From the NCBI GenBank assembly GCA_020850355.1, contig JADZEX010000037.1:124001-188000 (forward strand): DNA of 64,000 nucleotides. Direction: 5' to 3'. A model generated the notes under the pieces. The model did not search any database, was not told the DNA's origin, and saw only the letters and a program-made list of their open reading frames with translations. Shown here piece by piece: positions 1 through 7,614 of this stretch. The position numbers and the translations under genes were made by a program. The stretch comes from Fimbriimonadaceae bacterium. GTDB lineage: Bacteria > Armatimonadota > UBA10988. Within the stretch, counting starts at the first letter, position 1; the number at the start of each line of letters is the position of its first letter.

Positions 1-265
1 GTGCGGGTCGTCGGAGCTGCACGCTGCCCGCACGGCCTCCGTGGCTTCGTCCACCTGGGCGGCGTCGGCAAGGTGGGCCTTGCCGGCACGTTTTAGCTCT
101 TGCAGCATCTGCGCGGCCTGCTTCACCCGCAACAGTTCGGTGGCCAGCCGGCCACCGAACACGAGCCGGCCGTGTGGGCCGCGCAGCCAGGTCCAGACCG
201 GCTTGAAGCGCTGGTCCTGGTCGAACCACCTGGGCTGCCATGTTGGCGTCAATCAGCAGGCACAT
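1..265 (-). pseudogene. PIN-domain-like protein, frameshifted and cut by window edge
   Basis: A minus-strand gene whose ATG (263-265) overlaps the end of the upstream ATPase gene by 17 bases. The first codons read MCLLIDAN, the beta1-Asp motif of PIN-like nucleases. The frame then breaks in a CCC run (232-234): removing one C joins it to a long open frame beginning RWFDQDQRFKPVW, continuing through VFGGRLATELLR, and reaching the edge at SSDDPH, which resembles the SDDPH(I/V)LALA acidic motif of this PIN-like family. The family is predicted to be a metal-dependent RNase (toxin-like). The residues downstream of the edge cannot be seen. The frameshift may be real or a sequencing error. Tight overlap with the DUF3696 ATPase suggests a two-gene module. 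Confidence 0.7.
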
Positions 266-1526
266 ACGGCGCCTCGAGGCCCAGGAAGCGGGCCTGCTCC
301 TGGAGGAAGAACTGCCGGTAGCCCGGCGGCGCGCCGTCCAAGTTGCCTTGTCGGTCCAGGTGGATCGGATGCACCTGCACCTCGGCGCCCTGCCGCTCGA
401 AGTAGAGAATCACGACCTCCTCGGGACGCAACCCGCGGCCTTCGCGGACATCCAGGCAGACCCGGTCGATCAGGTAGTCGCTGTGCGTCTCGACGACGAG
501 CTGCCGTCCGCTCCGCACCAGGCTGCCGAAGAAGGTGCCCAACTCGGCCTGCGCCCGGGGGTGCAGGTGGACCTCGGGCTGCTGCAGCAGGAACCAGGTG
601 CCTGGTTCGGTCCGCAGGCAGTCCAGGAGCATCGGCAGGACCTGGCTGACCCCGTAGCCGACATCCACCAGATTGGCGGTCCGACGTTGACCGGCGATCT
701 TGACATGGATCTGGAACGGATCGCTGTCCCGCTTGCGCGGTCGCTCGACAGCGATGTCCTCCAGCAGACCGCAGGCGTGGCCAAAACGCACAATCGCGTC
801 GCGCAGGGGCTGCCACTCGGTCGGGTCCCCGCCGGCCAGCCTCGCCAGCAGCATCGGCATGTGCTCGCCCGTCGCGACGGGGGTATTGCGCACGGGATCG
901 TAGGTGCGGCGCGGCGCGCTCCGGATCGGGGCGTAGGCGAAGGGCCGTCTGGCCGCCATCCAGCCCATCTGTTCCGCGATCTCGGATGCCAGCCGGGTAA
1001 CGCCATTCTCGGTCTGGCCAGCCGTGATCCGCGAGAGCGTCAGTGGGAGCGCATCGTCCTGTCTGGCGCCAGGAGCTTCGAGCGCGTGCCACGGTGCGCG
1101 CAGGACTTCCCGCCACGCCACTGCCAAGGTGCCGTCTACGGTTCGCTGCACCCGCATCTCCCAGCAGTCGGTCCCGAAAGTGCTCTCCACGATGCCCGGC
1201 TGGCCAGAAACTGCTTCGAAGGCGGCTTCCACCCGAAGCTCAGGTGCGCCTGGGCCAGTTGCATCGAGGCAGATTGAGAATCTCGGGGCGCGCTTGCCCT
1301 GGCCGCCGTGGTACCGCGAGACCTCGTTGAACGATCCAAGGCGGAACGGCTCCTCATTGAAATCGAGGTCGCGCCTGCCGCTGGCGAGGTCCCACGCCAG
1401 CCGTAGCAGCGCCAGGAAACTGGTCTTCCCGGTGCTGTTCTCGCCCACCAGAATCGTGAGCGGCGCCAACGGGGCGTCGACCTTTTGGAAGCAGCGCACA
1501 TCGCGCAACTGCAGCGTCAGCATCAT
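249..1526 (-). CDS. AAA family ATPase, DUF3696 type (RecF/OLD-like)
   Basis: A 425-residue P-loop ATPase of the OLD/RecF-like class. The Walker A is GENSTGKT (residues 28-35). The C-terminal half has FLLQQPEVHLHP, where most relatives of the wider class have an acidic residue before QPE, then VVETHSDYLIDR. The tail LYFERQGAEVQVHPIHLD fits the DUF3696 C-terminal region. Such ATPases occur with nucleases in defence or stress modules. Here the partner is the overlapping PIN-like protein. The start is the ATG pair at 1521-1526, 43 bases past a TTGACC-17-TACAGT promoter. An inverted repeat sits on that promoter. Function as a defence module is inference. Confidence 0.85.
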   Translation of the reverse strand: MMLTLQLRDVRCFQKVDAPLAPLTILVGENSTGKTSFLALLRLAWDLASGRRDLDFNEEPFRLGSFNEVSRYHGGQGKRAPRFSICLDATGPGAPELRVEAAFEAVSGQPGIVESTFGTDCWEMRVQRTVDGTLAVAWREVLRAPWHALEAPGARQDDALPLTLSRITAGQTENGVTRLASEIAEQMGWMAARRPFAYAPIRSAPRRTYDPVRNTPVATGEHMPMLLARLAGGDPTEWQPLRDAIVRFGHACGLLEDIAVERPRKRDSDPFQIHVKIAGQRRTANLVDVGYGVSQVLPMLLDCLRTEPGTWFLLQQPEVHLHPRAQAELGTFFGSLVRSGRQLVVETHSDYLIDRVCLDVREGRGLRPEEVVILYFERQGAEVQVHPIHLDRQGNLDGAPPGYRQFFLQEQARFLGLEAPYVPAD

Positions 1527-1553
1527 GGCGCTCGATTCCCGGCCTCACGCCGG

Positions 1554-1568
1554 AGTCACGCAGTGACT
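1554..1568. repeat. Perfect inverted repeat over the ATPase promoter
   Basis: The 15-base sequence AGTCAC-GCA-GTGACT has two perfect 6-base arms around a 3-base spacer. It overlaps the predicted -10 hexamer (1566-1571) and the expected start site of the ATPase-PIN transcript, which is the usual place for a repressor operator. No regulator gene is adjacent. Confidence 0.5.
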
Positions 1569-1594
1569 GTAGCGGGCGGCACCCGGCCGGTCAA
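1566..1594 (-). promoter_or_regulatory. Sigma-70-type promoter for ATPase-PIN genes
   Basis: On the minus strand TTGACC (1589-1594) is followed after 17 bases by TACAGT (1566-1571). It lies in the 75-base gap upstream of the ATPase gene. Confidence 0.65.
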
Positions 1595-1601
1595 GCGGGC
1601 G

Positions 1602-2057
1602 TCACAGCCAGCGGCGGACCTGTTGGCGGTAGGCCTCGTACTCGGCTCCGAAGCGGGCGGCCAGCATGCGCTCCTCAACCACGATCACACGACGCGTGAG
1701 CAGTGCGACGAAGACCGGCGGCACCAGCCAGGGGCTGAGGGTGCCCCAGCCGACCGCGCCGGCGACCAGGTAGAGCAGCAGCGCGAAGTAGATCGGGTTG
1801 CGACTGTGCCGGTAGAGCCCCGTGGTGATCAGCGCCTGGGAGGGCTGGAACGGTTCGATGGTGGTGCGGTGGATCCGGAAGTGCCACGCCGCGGCGACGG
1901 CGAGCAGGGTGGCGACGGCTGCCAGCGCGGCGCCGGCGGTTATCCAGGGCGGGCCCCAGAGGGTCGCCAGCGGGAGCTGGCGGTGTAGCAACCACTGCAG
2001 CAGGCCGCCCGCGGCGAGGTAGACCGGCGGATAGACCCGTGGCCAGCGGTGTTTCAC
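1602..2057 (-). CDS. Isoprenylcysteine carboxyl methyltransferase-like membrane protein
   Basis: A 151-residue membrane protein with about four hydrophobic segments. The conserved core is TTGLYRHSRNPIY followed by EERMLAARFGAEYEAYRQQV and a terminal RRWL, the signature of the bacterial ICMT/PEMT-like methyltransferase family, which uses S-adenosylmethionine. The substrate cannot be inferred. The ATG overlaps the TGA of the upstream phzF-like gene (ATGA, 2054-2057), so the two are translationally coupled. Confidence 0.85.
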   Translation of the reverse strand: MKHRWPRVYPPVYLAAGGLLQWLLHRQLPLATLWGPPWITAGAALAAVATLLAVAAAWHFRIHRTTIEPFQPSQALITTGLYRHSRNPIYFALLLYLVAGAVGWGTLSPWLVPPVFVALLTRRVIVVEERMLAARFGAEYEAYRQQVRRWL

Positions 2058-2893
2058 GCGATGCCGGTGCTGACCAGGACGGCCTCACCGCCGACCTCGG
2101 CCACCAGCGGGGTGTCGGTTTCGGGGTCGATCCGCAGACGCAGCCAGACCTGACCCTGCCGGCCGGCCGGGTCGCCCTGATGGCTCAGCGCCCGCAACTC
2201 CTCGGGGAAGTGCTCGAAGATCTGCATCTGGTGCAGGTAGACAGCGATTGCCGAGTGGACGCTGCCGGTGACCGGGTCCTCGGGTACGCCGAGGTGCGGG
2301 GCGAAGAAGCGGACGCGGCACTCGTGGATGGTATCGCCCGGCACCGCCAGGGCGCAGACGCCCCGGAGGCCGGCCGCCCGGGCCGCGGTCGCCAAGGCGG
2401 CCGGGTCGGGCCGCAGGTGCTCGACTTCGGTGTACGGGTGAAGCGGCACCAGCAGGTCGCCGTCGGCGGTGACCACCAACGGCAACTCGCGGTCGAGCCG
2501 CGGGTGGCCGAGCGCCGCCAGCAGCGGTTCGGCCGGCCGCTCCAGAGCCTGCAGTTCCGGGGCCGGGCGGCAGTACCAGTAGACCGTCGTGCCGCCAATC
2601 GTCTCGGGCCGCACCGTGACCTCGCCGGCCTGCGTCTGGTAGCAGGTCGGGCTGTCGATCCGCGCAGCGCAGGCGGCCGCCAGGGTCGCGTGGCCGCAAC
2701 TGGCCACCTCACAGGCCGGTGTGAAGTAGCGCAGGCGGGAGCCGCACAGGAAGCTCGTTTCGCTGGCCCCGAGGCGCGCCGCAAGCTGCTGCATCGTGGC
2801 CTCGTCAAGGCCGTCGGCCTGCAACACCACGCCGGCCAGGTTGCCCTGACCGGGCTGGGCCGTGAAGACATCGACCAACTGGTAGGAGATCAT
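2054..2893 (-). CDS. PhzF family isomerase/epimerase
   Basis: A 279-residue PhzF-fold protein. The N-terminus (QLVDVFTAQPGQGNLAGVVL) matches the family start, and GASETSFL places Glu45 at the position of the catalytic glutamate of PhzF. The second-half motifs CGHATLAAA and EDPVTGSVHSAIAVYL are present. The family includes phenazine-pathway isomerase and many enzymes of unknown substrate. No other phenazine gene is nearby, so a role in phenazine synthesis is unlikely. It is the first gene of a pair with the downstream methyltransferase-like gene and is divergent from the 2997 gene. Confidence 0.88.
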   Translation of the reverse strand: MISYQLVDVFTAQPGQGNLAGVVLQADGLDEATMQQLAARLGASETSFLCGSRLRYFTPACEVASCGHATLAAACAARIDSPTCYQTQAGEVTVRPETIGGTTVYWYCRPAPELQALERPAEPLLAALGHPRLDRELPLVVTADGDLLVPLHPYTEVEHLRPDPAALATAARAAGLRGVCALAVPGDTIHECRVRFFAPHLGVPEDPVTGSVHSAIAVYLHQMQIFEHFPEELRALSHQGDPAGRQGQVWLRLRIDPETDTPLVAEVGGEAVLVSTGIA

Positions 2894-2943
2894 GCCGGCA
2901 GCTTCGCGCGCGCCGCGCGGGATCCTGCGGACGTGGCCAACCG

Positions 2944-2954
2944 GATGTTACATC
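2944..2954. repeat. Short inverted repeat in divergent promoter region
   Basis: GATGT-T-ACATC is a perfect 11-base inverted repeat in the 103-base gap between the divergent phzF-like gene and epimerase gene. It is short enough to occur by chance, and no convincing promoter hexamers frame it. Confidence 0.25.
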
Positions 2955-2996
2955 GGCCAGCCCGCGCACGGCCCATACTGTCGGCGAGGCCCGCCG

Positions 2997-4358
2997 ATGA
3001 TCACCTACGAACGCCGCACCAAACTGCCGGTCAGCGCCGCTGAGCTGGCTGCCTGGCACGATCGCGAGGGCTGCTTCGAGCGCCTGGCGCCGCCCTGGGA
3101 GCAGGTCCATCTGGTGCATCGGCCGGGACCGCCGAGCGCCGGCGGTCGCTGGCAGTTGGCGGTCCGCAAGGGCCCGCTGCGCTTCAACTGGCTGGCCGAG
3201 CTGTCCGCGCTGGACGGCGAGCGCGGCTTCCGCGACACGACGCGCCAATGGCCGCTGAACTACTGGGAGCATACCCACCGCTTCCTGGACCGCCCCGACG
3301 GCGGCAGCGAGCTGGTCGACGCGCTGCGCACGGCGCCCTTCGGCGGGGCCCTGGCCGCGCCGCTGGTGCGTCAGGCGGTGGCCCAGTTGTTCGCCTGGCG
3401 ACACGCCGTGACCGCTGCCGATCTGGCGCAGCAACACCGCTGGCCGGCGTTCCGGGGCCGGCGGGTCCTGGTCAGCGGCGCGTCCGGGCTGGTCGGCCGC
3501 GCGCTGCTGCCCCTGCTGCTGGCGGCCGGCCACGAGGTGGTCACCTTGAGTCGGCACTCCGGCCGAGGGCGGGTCGGCTGGGACCCGGCGCACGGGCGCC
3601 TCGACCCCGCGGTGGTCACCGGCTTCGACGCGGTGGTGCACCTGGCCGGTGAGCCGCTGGCCGCGGGACGCTGGAGCGCGGCCCGCAAGGAGCGGATCCG
3701 ACAGAGCCGCTCCGCCGGCACGCGGCTGCTGGCGGCGGCGCTGGCGGCAGCCGACCGGCCACCCGCGGTGCTGGTCGCGGCCAGCGCCGTCGGCTGGTAC
3801 GGCGACCGCGGTGACCAGGAGCTGACCGAGCAGAGCACGCCCGGCAGCGGCTTCCTGGCGGAGGTCTGCCGCGACTGGGAAGCTGCCTGCGACCCGGCCC
3901 GCGAGGCCGGCCTGCGGGTCGTCAACTTGCGGCTGGGCGTGGTGCTGAGCCCCGCCGGCGGCGCCCTGGCGAAGATGCTGCCGGCGGCCCGGCTGGGGCT
4001 GGGCGGCCCACTCGGGAACGGTCGCCAGGTGGTCAGTTGGATCGCCCTCGACGACGTCATCGGCGCGATCTACCACGCGTTGGCCGATCCGACGCTGAGC
4101 GGGCCGGTCAACCTGACCGCCCCCACCCCAGTCACGAACCGCGAGTTCGCGCTGCGGCTGGGTCAGGTGCTGCGCCGGCCGGCGATCTTGCCGGCCCCCG
4201 CCGCGGCGTTGCGCCTGGCGCTCGGCGAGATGGCCGACCTGCTGCTGGGCGGCCAGCGGGTGCTGCCGGCCGCGCTGCAGGCCGCTGGCTACCAGTTTCG
4301 GCTGCCCGACCTGGAAGGCGCCCTGCGCCATGTCCTGGGCCGGCGGGTCGACACCTAA
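2997..4358 (+). CDS. TIGR01777 family epimerase with N-terminal SRPBCC-like domain
   Basis: A 453-residue protein. Residues 1-145 look like a ligand-binding SRPBCC (START-like) domain (YERRTKLPVSAAELAAWHDR, LNYWEHTHRF). Residues from about 155 form a Rossmann-fold NAD(P)-dependent epimerase of the TIGR01777/YfcH type, with VLVSGASGLVGRALL, then VAASAVGWYGDRGD, which carries the SAVG.YG active-site region. The C-terminus (NLTAPTPVTNREFALRLGQVL, LLLGGQRVLPAAL) matches DUF1731. The substrate of this family is not established. The start is ATG 2997 with a GGCGAGG Shine-Dalgarno just upstream. Confidence 0.88.
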   Translation: MITYERRTKLPVSAAELAAWHDREGCFERLAPPWEQVHLVHRPGPPSAGGRWQLAVRKGPLRFNWLAELSALDGERGFRDTTRQWPLNYWEHTHRFLDRPDGGSELVDALRTAPFGGALAAPLVRQAVAQLFAWRHAVTAADLAQQHRWPAFRGRRVLVSGASGLVGRALLPLLLAAGHEVVTLSRHSGRGRVGWDPAHGRLDPAVVTGFDAVVHLAGEPLAAGRWSAARKERIRQSRSAGTRLLAAALAAADRPPAVLVAASAVGWYGDRGDQELTEQSTPGSGFLAEVCRDWEAACDPAREAGLRVVNLRLGVVLSPAGGALAKMLPAARLGLGGPLGNGRQVVSWIALDDVIGAIYHALADPTLSGPVNLTAPTPVTNREFALRLGQVLRRPAILPAPAAALRLALGEMADLLLGGQRVLPAALQAAGYQFRLPDLEGALRHVLGRRVDT

Positions 4359-4433
4359 TCGCAGCATCTCGCGGGAACGGATCGGCCGGGCCTGGCGCTC
4401 TGGGAGGTAGCAGGGGAATGCTGGAGGCGGACC

Positions 4434-4712
4434 ATGAGCGAACCATCGCGAGCCGCCCTCGAAGCGGCCAAAGCGTACCTGGCAACGGCCTCGGAGCATG
4501 TCCAGCAGTGTGCCCTGGTTTACGGCGAGGCGCGCGTCCACCGGGGCGTGCCGGCCTCCCGCGATTGGGCGGCAATCCCCCTGTGTCGCGCGCTGCACGC
4601 CACGTTGGAGGCCCTCGAAGCGATGCAGCAGCGGCTCGACGAGCTGGAGGCGCGGCTGGAGACACCCTGGCCGGTGGCCGGGCTCAGACCGCCGGCACCA
4701 GTGGCACGGTGA
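4434..4712 (+). CDS. Small hypothetical protein with a helical tail
   Basis: A 92-residue unknown protein. It is mostly alpha-helical by composition, with a probable coiled-coil segment near residues 55-75 (LEALEAMQQRLDELEARLE). There is no signal peptide or recognisable domain. A strong ribosome site (GGAGGCGG) precedes ATG 4434, supporting translation. Its 3' end overlaps the convergent kinase gene by 29 bases. I do not recognise a family. Confidence 0.5.
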   Translation: MSEPSRAALEAAKAYLATASEHVQQCALVYGEARVHRGVPASRDWAAIPLCRALHATLEALEAMQQRLDELEARLETPWPVAGLRPPAPVAR

Positions 4713-6354
4713 ACGCCGCAGCGCAGCCCTGGCCCTCGCCCGCGCTGTAGAGGTCCAGTTGGCCGCCCATCATCTCGACCAGCGCACGGCCGATCACCAG
4801 GCCCAGCCCGAGGCCGCCGTGGCGGCGGGTGTCACCGCCGTCGGCCTGGACGAACTTCCGGAACAACAGCGGCCGCCGCTCCGCGGAGATCCCGACCCCG
4901 TGGTCGGTCACCGTCACCTGCGCAAAGCGCGGCTCGCCAGCAGCCGGCAGAGCGCCGTTGAGCTGTGGCGTCGGCCCGGGCCGCAGGTCCACCGCCAACT
5001 CGACCTGACAGCCGGCGGCCCCGAACTTGACGGCGTTGTCGAGCAGGATCTGGGCCACCTGGACCAGCCGGTCGGGCTCCGCCAGCACCAACGGCTGGAC
5101 CGCGGTCGCCACCGGCAGGACCCGCAACTGCTGCGTCGCTGCCGTCTCCAGCACGGCCCGCCGGGCCGCGTCGACGGCATCCAGCAGCAAGGTTGGCCGG
5201 GCATCCAGGGCCACTCGACCCGCCTCAAGCCGAGCCAGTTCGAGCAACTGCAAGATCAGCCGTTCCAACCGTCGGCCGCCCTCCAGGGCGATCTCGGCGT
5301 ACTCCCGCTGGCCACTGGTGAGCGCGTCCGGGATACCGTCCAGCAGCAGCTCGACGTACCCCATCACCATCCCAAGTGGCGTCCGCAGCTCGTGGCTGAC
5401 GGTCGCCAGAAACTCCGATTTGAGGCGGTCGGCCGCGGCCAACTCGGCGTTGACGCGCTCCAGGTCGCCGGTGTGCCGGCGTAGCTCCTGGTTGGTCAGC
5501 GCCAGCTCCCGCGCCTGCCGGACCACCACGCTGACATCGCGCAGGACGCCCGCGGCGCCGGTGATCTGCCCGGTGTCGCTGCGCACGATGCGTGCCTGTA
5601 CGTCCATCCAGCGGAGCTTGCCGTCGGCCATCTGAAACGGGATGGTCTGCCGCCCGATCACACTGCCGCGCGGCACCAGCGCTTCGAGTCCCTGGCCGAT
5701 CCGGCTGCGCTGCTCCGGCGCCACGTAGAGCTGCATCCGGCGGCCCAGCGCGACCGCCACCGGCTCGCCGATGGTCTCCTCCCAGGCCGCGTTGAGGTAG
5801 GTCCAGCGCCCGTGGGCGTCGGTCCGGAAGATCACATCGCGGGTGTCGTTGAGGATCCCGCGCAGTTGCTGGAAGCGCTCGGCGTTGTCGATGGCGACGG
5901 CAATGTGCTCGGCCAGCCGGCGGCCGACTTCGATCGGCGGCAAGTCGGCCGGCGAGCAGCCGTAGCCGCCCACCAGAATCACGCCGACCAGCTCACCGAC
6001 GATCCTCAGCGGAAGGCTCAACCAGGCTTTGTTGACCAGGTCGGCCGGGCCGTGTTCGCCGCTGCCGTCACCCAGTTGCGCGACGAACGGCCGCTGCGCC
6101 CAGGCCGCCTCAGTCAGCGGCAGCACCGCGCCCGGGGCGCCCGGCACGCTGAGCCCGCGACTGGCAACCCGGATCAGGTAGTCGTGCCGCCGGATGTAGA
6201 GGCAGCCAAAGTCGAGCCCGAGGTGTTCGAGGGTCTGGTCGAGGCAATAGGAGACGGTGCCGTCCAGCGACATCCCGTCGCGGACCGCGGTCGCGACGGT
6301 GCGGAGGGCCATCAGCTCAAGCTGATCCGCATCCAACACCCGACGTTTCGCCAT
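4684..6354 (-). CDS. Sensor histidine kinase (GAF-PAS-HisKA-HATPase)
   Basis: A 556-residue cytoplasmic sensor kinase without membrane segments. A GAF-type domain covers roughly residues 15-170, a PAS domain about 185-310, then HisKA with SHELRTPLG (intact phosphoacceptor His) and HATPase_c with LLDNAVKFG (N box), DHGVGI (G1) and GGLGLGLVIGRALVEMMGG (G2). All catalytic motifs are present, unlike the hybrid protein at 38372. No response regulator is adjacent, so it is an orphan. It is the last gene after korA-korB and a small unknown gene, so its signal may relate to redox or carbon state, which is inference. I chose ATG 6354. Upstream in-frame codons lie in a low-quality extension. Confidence 0.88.
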   Translation of the reverse strand: MAKRRVLDADQLELMALRTVATAVRDGMSLDGTVSYCLDQTLEHLGLDFGCLYIRRHDYLIRVASRGLSVPGAPGAVLPLTEAAWAQRPFVAQLGDGSGEHGPADLVNKAWLSLPLRIVGELVGVILVGGYGCSPADLPPIEVGRRLAEHIAVAIDNAERFQQLRGILNDTRDVIFRTDAHGRWTYLNAAWEETIGEPVAVALGRRMQLYVAPEQRSRIGQGLEALVPRGSVIGRQTIPFQMADGKLRWMDVQARIVRSDTGQITGAAGVLRDVSVVVRQARELALTNQELRRHTGDLERVNAELAAADRLKSEFLATVSHELRTPLGMVMGYVELLLDGIPDALTSGQREYAEIALEGGRRLERLILQLLELARLEAGRVALDARPTLLLDAVDAARRAVLETAATQQLRVLPVATAVQPLVLAEPDRLVQVAQILLDNAVKFGAAGCQVELAVDLRPGPTPQLNGALPAAGEPRFAQVTVTDHGVGISAERRPLLFRKFVQADGGDTRRHGGLGLGLVIGRALVEMMGGQLDLYSAGEGQGCAAAFTVPLVPAV

Positions 6355-6418
6355 GACTGCTAGAACCACCCCGTGCCTCGACGGGCTGTGATTCCATCGG
6401 CCATCGCGGCGTTGGACT

Positions 6419-6718
6419 TTATGCCGGGTCGGCGCTGCCGTCGGCCAGCTCGGCCAGGCGGTCGAGGATCTGCTGGCGCGCCCAACTGGCCGCCAGCGCC
6501 TGCTCGATGAACCCGGCGATGGCCTCTTCCTCGCGCAACACCGCCAACTGCTCGCGCAACTCAGCGCTGTCGGTCCACTGGGCGTCGACCGGCTCGCCGC
6601 GCTGGCGCGCGACTGCGGTGCGAGCCACCCGCTGCTCCAGCGCGCGGCGCAGGTCACGCACCTCGGCTGCGGTCAGCTCGCCGTCGAAGACCGCGGTCAC
6701 CAGTTCGTCACGGTCCAT
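6419..6718 (-). CDS. Small hypothetical protein between korB and sensor kinase
   Basis: A 99-residue acidic, helix-rich protein beginning MDRDELVTAVFDGELTAAEV, reminiscent of the short N-terminal segment of anti-sigma-factor-like proteins (the DGEL.. motif), but no zinc-binding His/Cys pattern and no membrane segment follow. It starts 8 bases after the korB stop and precedes the kinase by 64 bases, so it is probably co-transcribed. A role in the kinase pathway is only a guess from position. Confidence 0.6.
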   Translation of the reverse strand: MDRDELVTAVFDGELTAAEVRDLRRALEQRVARTAVARQRGEPVDAQWTDSAELREQLAVLREEEAIAGFIEQALAASWARQQILDRLAELADGSADPA

Positions 6719-6726
6719 CGGCCGAC

Positions 6727-7611
6727 TCAGGAGTAGCGGTCGAGCACCGCTTCCAGCGTGGCCGGCCGCCCACCGACGGCGAGTTGCTTGAGGTGCTCGA
6801 ACTGGTCGGTCAGCGTCGGCCGGTCGGGATCGCGGTAGAACTCGCCCAGCCAGACGTGCTTGCGGTCGTAAGCCAGCATCAAGGCGCCGTTGCGGTCGTG
6901 GATGTTGTGGTCTTCTTCGATTGGCCGCACCCGCGGGGTCATCGTCTTGTACGAGTTGTAGAAGGTGGTGCAGGGGCTGATCACCTGCACGAAGCTGAAG
7001 CCCTGGTGGCGGAAGGCGCGGCTGATCACGCTGGTCAGCTCCTTGCGTTGCGCGCTGTAGGCGCGGGCGACGTAGGAGGCGCCGTAGCTGAGGGCCAGCC
7101 CGACCGGGTTGATCGGCTGCTCCCAGGTGCCGTGCGGCGAACTGAGCGCCTTGCGGGCCAGGCTGAGGTCGGTGGTGGTCGGCGAAATCTGGCCCTTGGT
7201 GAGGCCGTAGATCTCGTTGTCCAGCAGTAGATAGGTCAGGTTGACATTGCGCCGCGCGGCGTGGGGAAAGTGCCCCGCGCCGATCGACAGGCCGTCGCCG
7301 TCACCACCCACCACCAGCACCTTCAGCTTGGGGTTGGCCAACGCGACGCCGGTCGCCACAGGCAGGGCGCGACCGTGGACGCTGTGGAAGCCGTAGCAGC
7401 TCAGGAACCCTGGGAAGCGGCTGGAACAGCCGATCCCCGAGACGATCACCACCTCGTCGGGGTTGACCTGTTGCTCGGCAAAGACTTCGCTGACCGCCGC
7501 CAGCACGCCGAAGTCGCCGCACCCTGGACACCAGATCGGGTCCAGGTCGCTACGGTAATCCTTGGCCTTGCGAACCTGCGGCTCGCTGCCGGCCGTCATC
7601 GTCTGAGCCAT
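6727..7611 (-). CDS. korB: 2-oxoacid:ferredoxin oxidoreductase, beta subunit
   Basis: A 294-residue thiamine-diphosphate-binding subunit. WCPGCGDFGVL holds Cys28/Cys31 of the [4Fe-4S] cluster region. VSGIGCSSRFPGF and GDGDGLSIGAGHF (the TPP/Mg motif, near residues 100-112) follow, then DNEIYGLTKGQISPTT. The enzyme oxidatively decarboxylates a 2-oxoacid, typically 2-oxoglutarate, to the acyl-CoA with reduction of ferredoxin. The exact 2-oxoacid is not fixed by sequence. It starts 3 bases after korA. No separate ferredoxin (delta) gene is in the operon. Confidence 0.92.
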   Translation of the reverse strand: MAQTMTAGSEPQVRKAKDYRSDLDPIWCPGCGDFGVLAAVSEVFAEQQVNPDEVVIVSGIGCSSRFPGFLSCYGFHSVHGRALPVATGVALANPKLKVLVVGGDGDGLSIGAGHFPHAARRNVNLTYLLLDNEIYGLTKGQISPTTTDLSLARKALSSPHGTWEQPINPVGLALSYGASYVARAYSAQRKELTSVISRAFRHQGFSFVQVISPCTTFYNSYKTMTPRVRPIEEDHNIHDRNGALMLAYDRKHVWLGEFYRDPDRPTLTDQFEHLKQLAVGGRPATLEAVLDRYS

Positions 7612-7614
7612 TCC

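Noticed and set aside
2805-4598. A long open frame on the minus strand opposite the TIGR01777 gene
   Set aside because: High GC removes stop codons; the plus-strand frame has family motifs and a ribosome site, the minus frame has only arginine/proline/glutamine-rich sequence.
6355-6657. An N-terminal extension of the sensor kinase to 6657
   Set aside because: The extension overlaps the upstream small gene in another frame and has Arg/Ser-rich shadow composition; the GAF domain begins just after ATG 6354.
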